Shown here piece after piece: positions 1 through 6,374 of a DNA stretch of 12,308 nt (position 1 is its first letter; every line of letters starts with the position of its first letter). The translations under genes were made by a program, and so were the position numbers. Source of the DNA: Anaerolineaceae bacterium (GTDB lineage Bacteria; Chloroflexota; Anaerolineae; Anaerolineales; Anaerolineaceae); NCBI GenBank assembly GCA_028699715.1, contig JAQVUC010000012.1, forward strand, positions 1-12,308. Direction: 5' to 3'. A model generated the notes under the pieces. It did not search any database, was not told where the DNA came from, and saw only the letters and a list, made by a program, of their open reading frames with translations.

Positions 1-559
1 TTTCTAATAAACTGGTGCCGGAGGGCAAAACCCGGTCAAGCTTTGTCTGACCCGAACTGTCAAACCAAACCCGGTAGGTGCCGGAGCTGCTGTTATTCCA
101 TAAAATCAACCCATATTGGTCCTCAGGTGAGCACATCAAGATATCGATCGTGATTTCAAGGTAAAAGTCTGATGGCAATTGGTGTTGACTCAAACTGCTC
201 AAGCTATTCTTCCCTGCCAGCAGAGCCAAAGACAATCCGGAAGCTTCATAAGCGATTGTTCCGGCTTCGGAAGTGCCGGTCTGCCAGAGAGTTTGATCAC
301 TAAAATCATCCCGCACCAAATAATCTTCATCCAAGAGTACGGGGGTCGGTGTTTGGACCTGTTCAGGATTGCTTGTAGGGATAGCCACTGGGGTGGGGGT
401 CCTTGGGAACCAATCAATGGTTGGGCTTGGTTCCAAAGTCGGCTGCTGCAGGGTCGCGGTAGGGTTTGCCGTTGGCTGCGGACTTAGAGCCTGACATGCT
501 GCCAGCCCAATCAAGAGCACAAGCGCAAACCAGAAAGAATTTTTTCTGTGCTGATTCAT
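1..559 (-). CDS. Secreted lipoprotein with Thr/Pro linker, C-terminus beyond window
   Basis: An open frame runs from an ATG at 559 to the left edge without a stop, giving 186 visible residues; the C-terminus lies outside. Residues 1-22 form a lipoprotein signal: charged MNQHRK, a hydrophobic stretch, then lipobox L-A-A-C with Cys22 as the predicted lipidated residue. Residues 23-75 are a low-complexity linker rich in Thr and Pro. From about residue 80 (DEDYLVRDDFSD) the sequence looks like a beta-sandwich of the concanavalin-like type seen in Anaerolineae lipoproteins, with Trp92, Trp154 and Trp165 and a run NNSSSGTYRVWF. The likely role is ligand or glycan binding at the outer face of the membrane, but the ligand cannot be read from sequence. 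The gene is divergent from the LysM surface protein, and the two may serve the same envelope. The signal peptide and lipobox are clear; the beta-sandwich assignment is inference. Confidence 0.85.
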   Translation of the reverse strand, partial: MNQHRKNSFWFALVLLIGLAACQALSPQPTANPTATLQQPTLEPSPTIDWFPRTPTPVAIPTSNPEQVQTPTPVLLDEDYLVRDDFSDQTLWQTGTSEAGTIAYEASGLSLALLAGKNSLSSLSQHQLPSDFYLEITIDILMCSPEDQYGLILWNNSSSGTYRVWFDSSGQTKLDRVLPSGTSLLE

Positions 560-565
560 ACCTCA

Positions 566-571
566 ATTCTA
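566..571 (-). promoter_or_regulatory. Putative -10 box (TAGAAT) of the lipoprotein gene
   Basis: On the minus strand TAGAAT is followed by exactly six bases (TGAGGT) and then the ATG at 559. A -10 box at this distance would place the transcript start on or next to the start codon, giving a leaderless mRNA. The GAGG inside the six bases is too near the ATG to act as a normal ribosome-binding site. The candidate -35, TTTTCG 17 bases upstream, is poor. The same arrangement occurs before holB. Confidence 0.35.
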
Positions 572-644
572 CCCAAGCCCACAAAAATCGAAAATGGTGG
601 TTTTGTGAAGCCCAGAAAGAAAAATAAGCTTTAATCTCAGATGA

Positions 645-662
645 TATAATTGCGGCAGGAGA
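645..662 (+). promoter_or_regulatory. Putative -10 box and ribosome-binding site of the LysM protein gene
   Basis: A consensus TATAAT occupies 645-650, and a Shine-Dalgarno AGGAG at 658-662 lies five bases before the ATG at 668. This supports the ATG at 668 over the upstream in-frame TTG at 650, which overlaps the -10 box. No good -35 is present at 16-18 bases. The predicted leader would be only about 11 nt, just enough to contain the ribosome-binding site. Confidence 0.5.
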
Positions 663-667
663 AAACT

Positions 668-1474
668 ATGAAAACGATCAAAAAATTCTCTTCTATCGTA
701 CTTTTCGTTTTGCTGTTGGCGACCATCGCTTTTACCGCATCGACCAACACAAAACTCGCAAAGGCCCAAGACCCCGACCAGACCCCCACTCCAAATGAGC
801 AGGGTGTGGTGGTTTACATCGTTCAGGCCGGAGAATGGTGTTCTCAAATCCAGGAACGGACTGGCGTGCCAATATCGGAGATCATCCGGTTGAACGGCCT
901 GACAGAGGCATGTACTATTTATGAAGGTCAGCAGTTGGTCCTGGCACGGGTGGAAGTTACGCCTCTGCCCCCGACCGCGACAGCCACTACCCCGCCAGAA
1001 CTGGTGACCCCCACCCTGACCCCTATGCCGGGGGAGGCAAGCATTTGCGTTGTTCTCTTCCATGACCTGGATGGCAACGGCATGCGCACCGAAGGGGAGG
1101 ATTTTCTCTACGGCGGTGAAGTAAGCATCAACGACCGTCTGGGTGAGGTCTCCAGGACTGGTACTACCGTGGCAGGTGACCCGGAGATTGTGACACCTTT
1201 CTGTTTCAGTGATATCCCCCAGGGAAGTTACAACATTTCTGTTGCTATCCCTGACGATTTCAACCCAACCACGGTCACAAATTACCCGCTGGAAGTAAGA
1301 GCCGGTGAAGAAGCAACCATTGACTTCGGTGCTCAGTTGAAAACGCAACCCGGGGCTGAGGTCGTAGCCGATACAGCCAACCGTGTCCCGGTTTTGGCTA
1401 TTGTCGGGTTGATCATCCTCTTATCCGGACTTGGTCTGGGCTTTTACATGTGGCGTTCAAGCCGGGCTGCTTAA
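668..1474 (+). CDS. Surface protein: signal peptide, LysM domain, SdrD-like domain, C-terminal membrane anchor
   Basis: The protein has 268 residues. Residues 1-33 form a signal peptide with likely cleavage after AKA (31-33). Residues 49-92 match a LysM module (VYIVQAGEWCSQIQERTG, later NGLTEACTIYEGQQLVL), a fold known to bind N-acetylglucosamine-containing glycans such as peptidoglycan. It carries Cys58 and Cys82, which could form a disulfide. A Thr/Pro linker follows (98-121). Residues 125-222 resemble an SdrD/Cna-B-like beta domain with an acidic loop, FHDLDGNGMRTEGED (131-145), typical of calcium-binding repeats; Cys127 and Cys179 may also pair. Residues 240-261 are a transmembrane helix ending in WRSSRAA, so the protein is anchored at its C-terminus with the domains outside. 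There is no LPXTG motif. The likely role is attachment to or scaffolding of the cell wall; no enzyme active site is visible. The gene stands alone, divergent from the lipoprotein and followed by its own terminator. Confidence 0.9.
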   Translation: MKTIKKFSSIVLFVLLLATIAFTASTNTKLAKAQDPDQTPTPNEQGVVVYIVQAGEWCSQIQERTGVPISEIIRLNGLTEACTIYEGQQLVLARVEVTPLPPTATATTPPELVTPTLTPMPGEASICVVLFHDLDGNGMRTEGEDFLYGGEVSINDRLGEVSRTGTTVAGDPEIVTPFCFSDIPQGSYNISVAIPDDFNPTTVTNYPLEVRAGEEATIDFGAQLKTQPGAEVVADTANRVPVLAIVGLIILLSGLGLGFYMWRSSRAA

Positions 1475-1494
1475 TAAATTCCAACTTAAACATT

Positions 1495-1521
1495 AAGGCA
1501 GACCTGAACGGTCTGCCTTTT
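1495..1521 (+). terminator. Hairpin terminator, probably bidirectional
   Basis: AAGGCAGACC (1495-1504), a five-base loop TGAAC and GGTCTGCCTT (1510-1519) form a perfect 10-bp stem, followed by TT and then GCTTTCT. It lies 20 bases after the LysM gene stop. The minus-strand molybdoprotein gene ends at 1552, so the same stem, followed on that strand by TTAATGTTT, may also end that transcript. The plus-strand U-tract is short. Confidence 0.75.
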
Positions 1522-1551
1522 GCTTTCTAAAAAGAAAATTTTAAAGGAAAT

Positions 1552-2181
1552 TTATGATCTTGCCCTGGCCCTTTGTTCCAACCAAACATCTGCCTCATTG
1601 TGATAACCGGCCTGTTCCCAAAAACCGGGTTGGTCAACCGCGCTGAATTCCAGTCCGCGCAGCCATTTTGCGCCCTTCCAAAAATAGACATCCTTCAACT
1701 CGTCCCGCCCGGGGATGGCGCCGCAAATCCCACGCAAAGGCGCGCCGTGCTCAAGTGTGATTGGTTCTCCTTCGTAGTGAGTGGCCAGCAAAAAGTTTTC
1801 TGAGTCCATCACTTCCAGGGGTAAGTTGGTCGTGAAGCCGTACTCGGCATGCTGAATCACGTATCGCGCTTTTTCTGTTGGGATCACCAAACCAAGCTCC
1901 CGCAGCGTTTTCAAACTCACGCCTTCCCAGGTGGTATTGAGCTTGCTCCACTTGGTAACACAGTGAACATCGATTGTCAGCTTGGCGCGGGGTAAAGCGC
2001 TGAATTCTTCCCAGCTCATTACCAGCGGTTTTTCCACTTCACCCCAAACTCTGAATGTCCAGGTATCGAGGTCGATCTCAGGCGTGGGGCCGTAGTGCAA
2101 TACGGGGAAACGCGAGGTCAAGAACTGACCGGGTGGTACTCGCTTTTTAGTATCATCGTCTAATTTTCCGAATAGTTTCAT
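1552..2181 (-). CDS. Sulfite-oxidase-like molybdopterin-binding oxidoreductase (cytoplasmic)
   Basis: The 209-residue protein matches the oxidoreductase molybdopterin-binding fold (Pfam PF00174 type). The Mo-ligand region is IDVHCVTKWSKLNTTWEGVSL (70-90) with Cys74 as the expected molybdenum thiolate. Further hallmarks are HAEYGFTTNLPLE (111-123), HGAPLR (145-150), FWKGAKWLRGLEF (167-179) and PGFWEQAGYHN (185-195). It has no signal peptide or Tat motif, no heme domain and no C-terminal dimerisation domain, so it is the short soluble type whose substrate and electron partner are unknown. Between PLR (148-150) and FWK (167-169) there are 16 residues, where family members I recall have about seven. 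It starts four bases after the UPF0173 stop without a close Shine-Dalgarno sequence, suggesting translational coupling. The family is sure; a sulfite oxidase activity should not be assumed. Confidence 0.9.
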   Translation of the reverse strand: MKLFGKLDDDTKKRVPPGQFLTSRFPVLHYGPTPEIDLDTWTFRVWGEVEKPLVMSWEEFSALPRAKLTIDVHCVTKWSKLNTTWEGVSLKTLRELGLVIPTEKARYVIQHAEYGFTTNLPLEVMDSENFLLATHYEGEPITLEHGAPLRGICGAIPGRDELKDVYFWKGAKWLRGLEFSAVDQPGFWEQAGYHNEADVWLEQRARARS

Positions 2182-2185
2182 ATTC

Positions 2186-2869
2186 TCACAAAGCTAAACT
2201 TTCTCCAGGGTTCAGGACCAGAACTTCAGTCTCGGTCTCGGCTTCAATCCTTTCCTTCCAGGCAAAGGGGTCTTGAGAAAGCAATTCCCAGGTGTTGTAA
2301 TGGGTTGGGATAACTTTTTTTGGTCTCAAGAGCTTGACCGCCAAAAGAGCGTCATCCGGGCCCATCGTGTAGTTATCGCCAATTGGCAAGAGCGCCAGGT
2401 CAAGCCCCTCGTCACCAATCAACTTCATATCGCCAAACAGGCCGGTATCTCCGGCAAAATAGATTTTCTTGTTATCTGGCGTGTTCAGCAAGAAACCAGC
2501 CGGGTTACCGCCATAACCGCCGTCAGGCAGCGGGGAACCGTGCAAAGCCTGGGTCAGTTTCAGGTAGCCAAAGGGAAACTCATGTCCGCCGCCAATGTGC
2601 ATGGCATGGGTAGTCAGCTTCTGCTTTCTCAACCAGGCACAAATCTCCGAGTTGCTGATGCACAAGGAATCACATCGCTTGGCAATCTCAAGCGTATCCC
2701 CCACATGATCGCCGTGCCCGTGTGTGATCAGGATGAAATCAGCGCTAACTTCTTCGGCTTTTTGTGAGGCAGCCGGGTTGCCGTTGAAATAAGGATCGAT
2801 CAAGAGCTGGTGTTTGCCAACCTTGAGCCCATGGGTCGCGTGACCATACCATGTATATATCGTGTCCAT
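2186..2869 (-). CDS. UPF0173 metal-dependent hydrolase (metallo-beta-lactamase fold)
   Basis: The 227-residue length is normal for the UPF0173 / YtkL-like family. The zinc-site motif HGHGDHVGD lies at 50-58, with supporting ligands expected at His110 (ALHGSP), Asp141 (FAGDTGLFGD) and His190 (IPTHYNTW). The opening YTWYGHATHGLKVGKHQLLIDPYF matches the family N-terminus. The fold hydrolyses ester, amide or phosphodiester-type bonds; the physiological substrate of UPF0173 proteins is not settled. No signal peptide is present, so it is cytoplasmic. The ATG at 2869 is well supported by AGGAGG at 2875-2880, five bases upstream. The gene lies 41 bases after pcrA and four bases before the molybdoprotein gene, so the last two are very likely co-translated. 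Confidence 0.93.
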   Translation of the reverse strand: MDTIYTWYGHATHGLKVGKHQLLIDPYFNGNPAASQKAEEVSADFILITHGHGDHVGDTLEIAKRCDSLCISNSEICAWLRKQKLTTHAMHIGGGHEFPFGYLKLTQALHGSPLPDGGYGGNPAGFLLNTPDNKKIYFAGDTGLFGDMKLIGDEGLDLALLPIGDNYTMGPDDALLAVKLLRPKKVIPTHYNTWELLSQDPFAWKERIEAETETEVLVLNPGESLAL

Positions 2870-2874
2870 AGCGT

Positions 2875-2915
2875 CCTCCTGCTTAGATTATAGCCTGCCA
2901 GATTGGTTTTTTAAA
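2875..2915 (-). promoter_or_regulatory. Internal promoter and strong ribosome-binding site before the UPF0173 gene
   Basis: Reading the minus strand, TTTAAA (2910-2915) is followed by 17 bases and TATAAT (2887-2892), then the Shine-Dalgarno AGGAGG (2875-2880) five bases from the ATG. The -35 matches TTGACA at four of six positions and overlaps the pcrA stop codon. The predicted leader is about 11 nt. This would let the hydrolase and molybdoprotein genes be expressed apart from the upstream genes. Confidence 0.5.
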
Positions 2916-5097
2916 GGATGTCAAGCTTTGCCATTGAAGCGATCAAAGCTTTGAGCCCATGACCTTCAAAGTAGACTTCCACCGTCTCATCGCCGTATTC
3001 CAACTTGCTGTTTTTTACCACGCCGCGGCCATAGGTACTGTGACGAACCTGCATACCGCTTTTGAATTTGGTTTTAGCCGGCTTGTCCTGTGGAATAGTT
3101 GTATTTCGCAGCCAGGAAGGGCTCTCCCAGCGTGAATACTCATTCTCCCTGGCAAAATTATTGCGCCTTGGCTGAGCGTAGATATCCTGTTTGAGCAAAC
3201 TGGAGGGCAGATCCTTGATAAAGCGGGAAGCGATGGTATCTTCGTAGGTACCGTAAGGGCTGCGGCGCCTTTGCGCGCGGGTCAGGGTCAGTTTTTTCTT
3301 GGCGCGGGTGATGCCCACGTAGAGCAGGCGGCGCTCTTCTGCCAAATCTTCCTCATCATCACAGGATCGGCTATGAGGCAGCAGCATTTCATCCAAGCCA
3401 ATAATATAAACCCGCTCGAACTCAAGCCCCTTGGCCGCGTGGAGGGTCAGCATGGTGGGCGCGTCCAGCGTTTCCGGCAGGGTGTCCTGATCTGCCACCA
3501 ATGCCATGGCTTCAAGGAATTCCTGCAAACCGCGGGTCTCATATTCCATCACCACCGCCCGCAGCTCAAGCACGTTTTCCCAGCGGTCCTGTCCTTCTTC
3601 ACTTTTATCCTGGATATAGGTTTCGTAATCAGTGTCAGAAACGATGCGGTCAAACAAAACACTTAAAGAGTTATCCTGCGCTGTTTTGCGCCAGCCGGAG
3701 AGCATGTGAGCAAACCGGCTCAACCTCTCTCCGCCCCTGCCCACCTCAAGCATAACCTGGTTGTCCGGTCGGTTCAGGTCCAGCAGGCTTTCACCCAGGC
3801 TCAAACCGCTCTTTTCAGCAAGCTCAGCCAGAGCTTGCAAGGTTTTATCCCCGATCCCTCTGGGGGGCAAATTGATCACTCTCTTCAGGCTGATTTCATC
3901 CAAAGGGTTGTAAATCAGGCGGAAAAAGGCGATCATATCCCGCACTTCCTTGCGGCCGTAAAAGCGCTGCGCGCCCACCAGGCGGTAGCTGATGCATTCA
4001 CGGCGGAAGGCTTCTTCCAAAAGACGCGACTGCGCGTTTGTGCGGTACATGATGGCAAAATCACTCGGGTTTTGCCTGGCCCGGATGCCATCGCGGATAT
4101 CACTGACCACTAACTGCGCCTCTTCGCGGTCATCCTCAGCCACAATCAGCCGAATTTTCTCGCCTGTCTGGGCTTGCGTGAAAAGCTTTTTGCGGGTTCG
4201 GTTGCTGTTCTGATCGATAACAGCTACGGCACTGTCCAAAATGGTTTGCGTGGAGCGATAGTTTTGTTCCAGCAAGATGACTTCCGCGTCCTTAAAATCT
4301 TTCTTAAAGCGCTCAATGTTGCGGTAATCCGCTCCCCGCCAGCGATAGATGGATTGGTCTTCATCCCCCACAACGTACAGGTTTTTATGTACCCTGGCGA
4401 GGTTACGCAGGATGGCATATTGGGAATAATTGGTATCCTGGAATTCATCCACCAAAATGTGTTCAAACTTATGCCCATAAGTATCCCGCACAACTGGATA
4501 GCTCTCAAAAAGCTGGTTGGTATAGACCAGCATATCGTCAAAGTCCATGGCGTTATTCTTCACCAGGCGCTGCTGATAAAGGGCATAAAGCCGTTTGGTC
4601 TGTTCATCCCTGAAATTTTGGACCGGGAAAGCTTCTGGCAGAATCAAATCGTTCTTGGCGTTGGATATGGCGGCTAAAATGGAAGCAGGTTTATATAGTT
4701 TCTCATCCAGGTTGTTGTCGCGTAATATTTCCTTCATCAAGGCTTGCTGGTCATCAGTGTCAAAGATGACAAAGTTTTTGGTGACAGGCAAAAGATCAGC
4801 TTCCCGCCGTAAAATGCGCCCACAAATCGCGTGAAAAGTGCCCAGCCAAATCCCTTCAGAGTTTGGACCAATCAGTTTGGTCATCCTCTCACCCATTTGT
4901 TTGGCCGCTTTGTTGGTGAAGGTGACCGCTAGGATGTTATGGGCTGGCACTTTGAAAACGCTGATCAGGTAGGCAATTCTGTAGGTCAACACGCGCGTCT
5001 TGCCCGAACCAGGACCTGCCAAAACCAAGGTGGGACCAGCCGGCGCGGCAACGGCCAGTTGTTGTTGTGAATTTAAGCGATCAAGTAAGGCGTCCAT
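2911..5097 (-). CDS. pcrA: PcrA/UvrD-family superfamily 1 DNA helicase
   Basis: This is an ATP-driven 3'-5' DNA translocase of repair and replication-conflict resolution. The 728 residues carry the full motif set: Q-motif LNSQQQLAV (8-16), Walker A GPGSGKT (28-34), motif Ia AVTFTNKAA (57-65), Walker B DEFQDTN (218-224), VGDEDQSIYRWRGA (243-256), QNYRST (278-283), LTLHAAKGLEF (550-560) and LLYVGITRAK (591-600). The C-terminal part (from about 680, GMQVRHSTYGRGVV) is the Tudor-like tail of PcrA/UvrD proteins, which contacts RNA polymerase in characterised members; this favours PcrA/UvrD over Rep. I chose the ATG at 5097 because family members start right before this Q-motif; an in-frame TTG at 5118 would add seven residues. 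Neither start has a clear Shine-Dalgarno sequence. An extended -10-like TGGTACAAT just upstream (near 5109-5117) lacks a good -35. The chromate transporter ends 36 bases upstream. Confidence 0.95.
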   Translation of the reverse strand: MDALLDRLNSQQQLAVAAPAGPTLVLAGPGSGKTRVLTYRIAYLISVFKVPAHNILAVTFTNKAAKQMGERMTKLIGPNSEGIWLGTFHAICGRILRREADLLPVTKNFVIFDTDDQQALMKEILRDNNLDEKLYKPASILAAISNAKNDLILPEAFPVQNFRDEQTKRLYALYQQRLVKNNAMDFDDMLVYTNQLFESYPVVRDTYGHKFEHILVDEFQDTNYSQYAILRNLARVHKNLYVVGDEDQSIYRWRGADYRNIERFKKDFKDAEVILLEQNYRSTQTILDSAVAVIDQNSNRTRKKLFTQAQTGEKIRLIVAEDDREEAQLVVSDIRDGIRARQNPSDFAIMYRTNAQSRLLEEAFRRECISYRLVGAQRFYGRKEVRDMIAFFRLIYNPLDEISLKRVINLPPRGIGDKTLQALAELAEKSGLSLGESLLDLNRPDNQVMLEVGRGGERLSRFAHMLSGWRKTAQDNSLSVLFDRIVSDTDYETYIQDKSEEGQDRWENVLELRAVVMEYETRGLQEFLEAMALVADQDTLPETLDAPTMLTLHAAKGLEFERVYIIGLDEMLLPHSRSCDDEEDLAEERRLLYVGITRAKKKLTLTRAQRRRSPYGTYEDTIASRFIKDLPSSLLKQDIYAQPRRNNFARENEYSRWESPSWLRNTTIPQDKPAKTKFKSGMQVRHSTYGRGVVKNSKLEYGDETVEVYFEGHGLKALIASMAKLDIL

Positions 5098-5133
5098 AAT
5101 CAAGGCTGATTGTACCAAAAGGGGGTCAAAACC

Positions 5134-6372
5134 CTATGAAAGGATCAAAACTCGTAAAAGTCCCAACACAAATCCGGCGATGACCAGCACGTAGGGCTGT
5201 GATTTTGTGAAGAGTAAGATAGCCAGTCCTGCCAGCATGAGCACTACACTCCAAAGGTCGACTATGGCATTTTGCGCCAGGGTGATACAGATAAACAGAA
5301 TCAAAGCTACCACGGCCGCGTTGACACCTCTTAAAAAGCTATGCGCAAGATGGTTTTCACGCATCTTTTTTACCAGGGGTGCTGTGGCTGCCACGATCAG
5401 GAAGGAGGGTAAAAATACGCCAAAGGTGGCTGCCGCCGCCCCACCCAAGCCGCCGGCTATGTAACCGACAAAAGTGCTGGCCGATAGCACCGGGCCGGGC
5501 GTGATTTGTCCCATCGCGATGGCATCTGTCAGTTGCTGAGAGGTCAACCAGCCAAAGCGATTGACAACATCTTCTTCGATCAGCGCGAACAAAACCAGGG
5601 CTGAACCAAACAAAACTGAACCCGTCCGCAAAAAATACAGAAAAATTGTCGAAAAGCTTTCTTTAGCCTGAGCTGCTGTGTTTTGAACGAAATCAGTTAT
5701 TGCAGGCAAAGGTAGAAACGCCAGCATCCATTGTGTCGGCGGGAGGCCTTTGGGCCATTCTGCCAACAGGTGGTGCAACAAAGCGCCAAGTACACCACCG
5801 CCAATCAAGATCACGGCCTCATTGACTCCCAGCAGTTTTGCCACGACTGCCAACAAGAATATGGCTATCTGCTTCCAGCCTTTGAAACTGGATTTGCCGA
5901 TCCGCCAGGTGGTTTCCAAAACTATGGCCAAAACCAAGGGATTCAAGACATAGAAGATGCCTTCAATTTGAGGAAGGCTGCCGTAGCGCATGTAAACCCA
6001 GGCTAATAAGAGGCTGGTAAGGAAAGCCGGGGAGATAAAGCTCAGTCCGGCAACGAGCAGGCCGGGATAACCCGCCCGCACATAGCCAACATGGTAACAG
6101 GTCTCGCTGGCGTTTGGCCCTGGGATCAGGTTGGCCGCGGAAAGCAGATCCAAAAAGTGCTCTTCCGTGACCCACTTATTCTTTCGGACAAATTCGTTTT
6201 CCATCATGGCGATGTGGGCAGTAGGAGCGCCAAAACTGGTGAGCCCGATTTTCAAGCAGACCAAAAATAATTCCAATAGACGGGTTTTTAATGGAAGTAA
6301 TGCTGCTTTTGCAGCGTCCGCCCGCGAGTCTTCTTCCACTTCCTGTCCTGCTTTGATAATCTGCTCACTCAT
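5134..6372 (-). CDS. chrA: CHR-family chromate transporter, two-domain form
   Basis: The 412-residue membrane protein carries two homologous CHR halves. The N-terminal half has IGLTSFGAPTAHIAMM (42-57) and ANLIPGPNASE (80-90). The C-terminal half has TGSVLFGSALVLFALIEE (250-267) and MGQITPGPVLSAS (287-299). About ten hydrophobic segments are visible, with a charged, probably cytoplasmic N-terminus. Characterised long-chain ChrA proteins export chromate, commonly thought to exchange with sulfate, but many family members sit outside metal-resistance loci and their substrate is untested. There is no chrB or other resistance gene here. The downstream sulfite-oxidase-like gene is only a loose hint of oxyanion chemistry. 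The start (TAGCGATG) is two bases after the holB stop with no Shine-Dalgarno sequence, so its translation is probably coupled to holB. Confidence 0.92.
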   Translation of the reverse strand: MSEQIIKAGQEVEEDSRADAAKAALLPLKTRLLELFLVCLKIGLTSFGAPTAHIAMMENEFVRKNKWVTEEHFLDLLSAANLIPGPNASETCYHVGYVRAGYPGLLVAGLSFISPAFLTSLLLAWVYMRYGSLPQIEGIFYVLNPLVLAIVLETTWRIGKSSFKGWKQIAIFLLAVVAKLLGVNEAVILIGGGVLGALLHHLLAEWPKGLPPTQWMLAFLPLPAITDFVQNTAAQAKESFSTIFLYFLRTGSVLFGSALVLFALIEEDVVNRFGWLTSQQLTDAIAMGQITPGPVLSASTFVGYIAGGLGGAAAATFGVFLPSFLIVAATAPLVKKMRENHLAHSFLRGVNAAVVALILFICITLAQNAIVDLWSVVLMLAGLAILLFTKSQPYVLVIAGFVLGLLRVLILS

Positions 6373-6374
6373 CG

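Noticed and set aside
179..487. Plus-strand open frame of 102 codons
   Set aside because: It is antisense to the lipoprotein gene, whose signal peptide, lipobox and Thr/Pro linker are unmistakable; the frame has no supporting start signal.
569..1348. Long open frame (259 codons) on the minus strand opposite the LysM gene
   Set aside because: It has no recognisable domain or signal peptide, its composition is irregular, and it is fully antisense to a gene with clear domains and a ribosome-binding site.
4174..4677. Plus-strand open frame of 167 codons opposite the helicase gene
   Set aside because: A mirror frame of the PcrA coding region; the helicase motifs on the other strand explain the sequence.
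5098..5118. TTG at 5118 as the start of the helicase
   Set aside because: It would add seven residues not seen before the Q-motif in this family and has no Shine-Dalgarno sequence; the ATG at 5097 fits better.
1552..6372. A dedicated chromate or sulfur-oxyanion resistance island
   Set aside because: Only a CHR transporter and a sulfite-oxidase-like protein are present, separated by a helicase and a hydrolase, with no chrB, reductase or regulator, so the link is too weak to claim.
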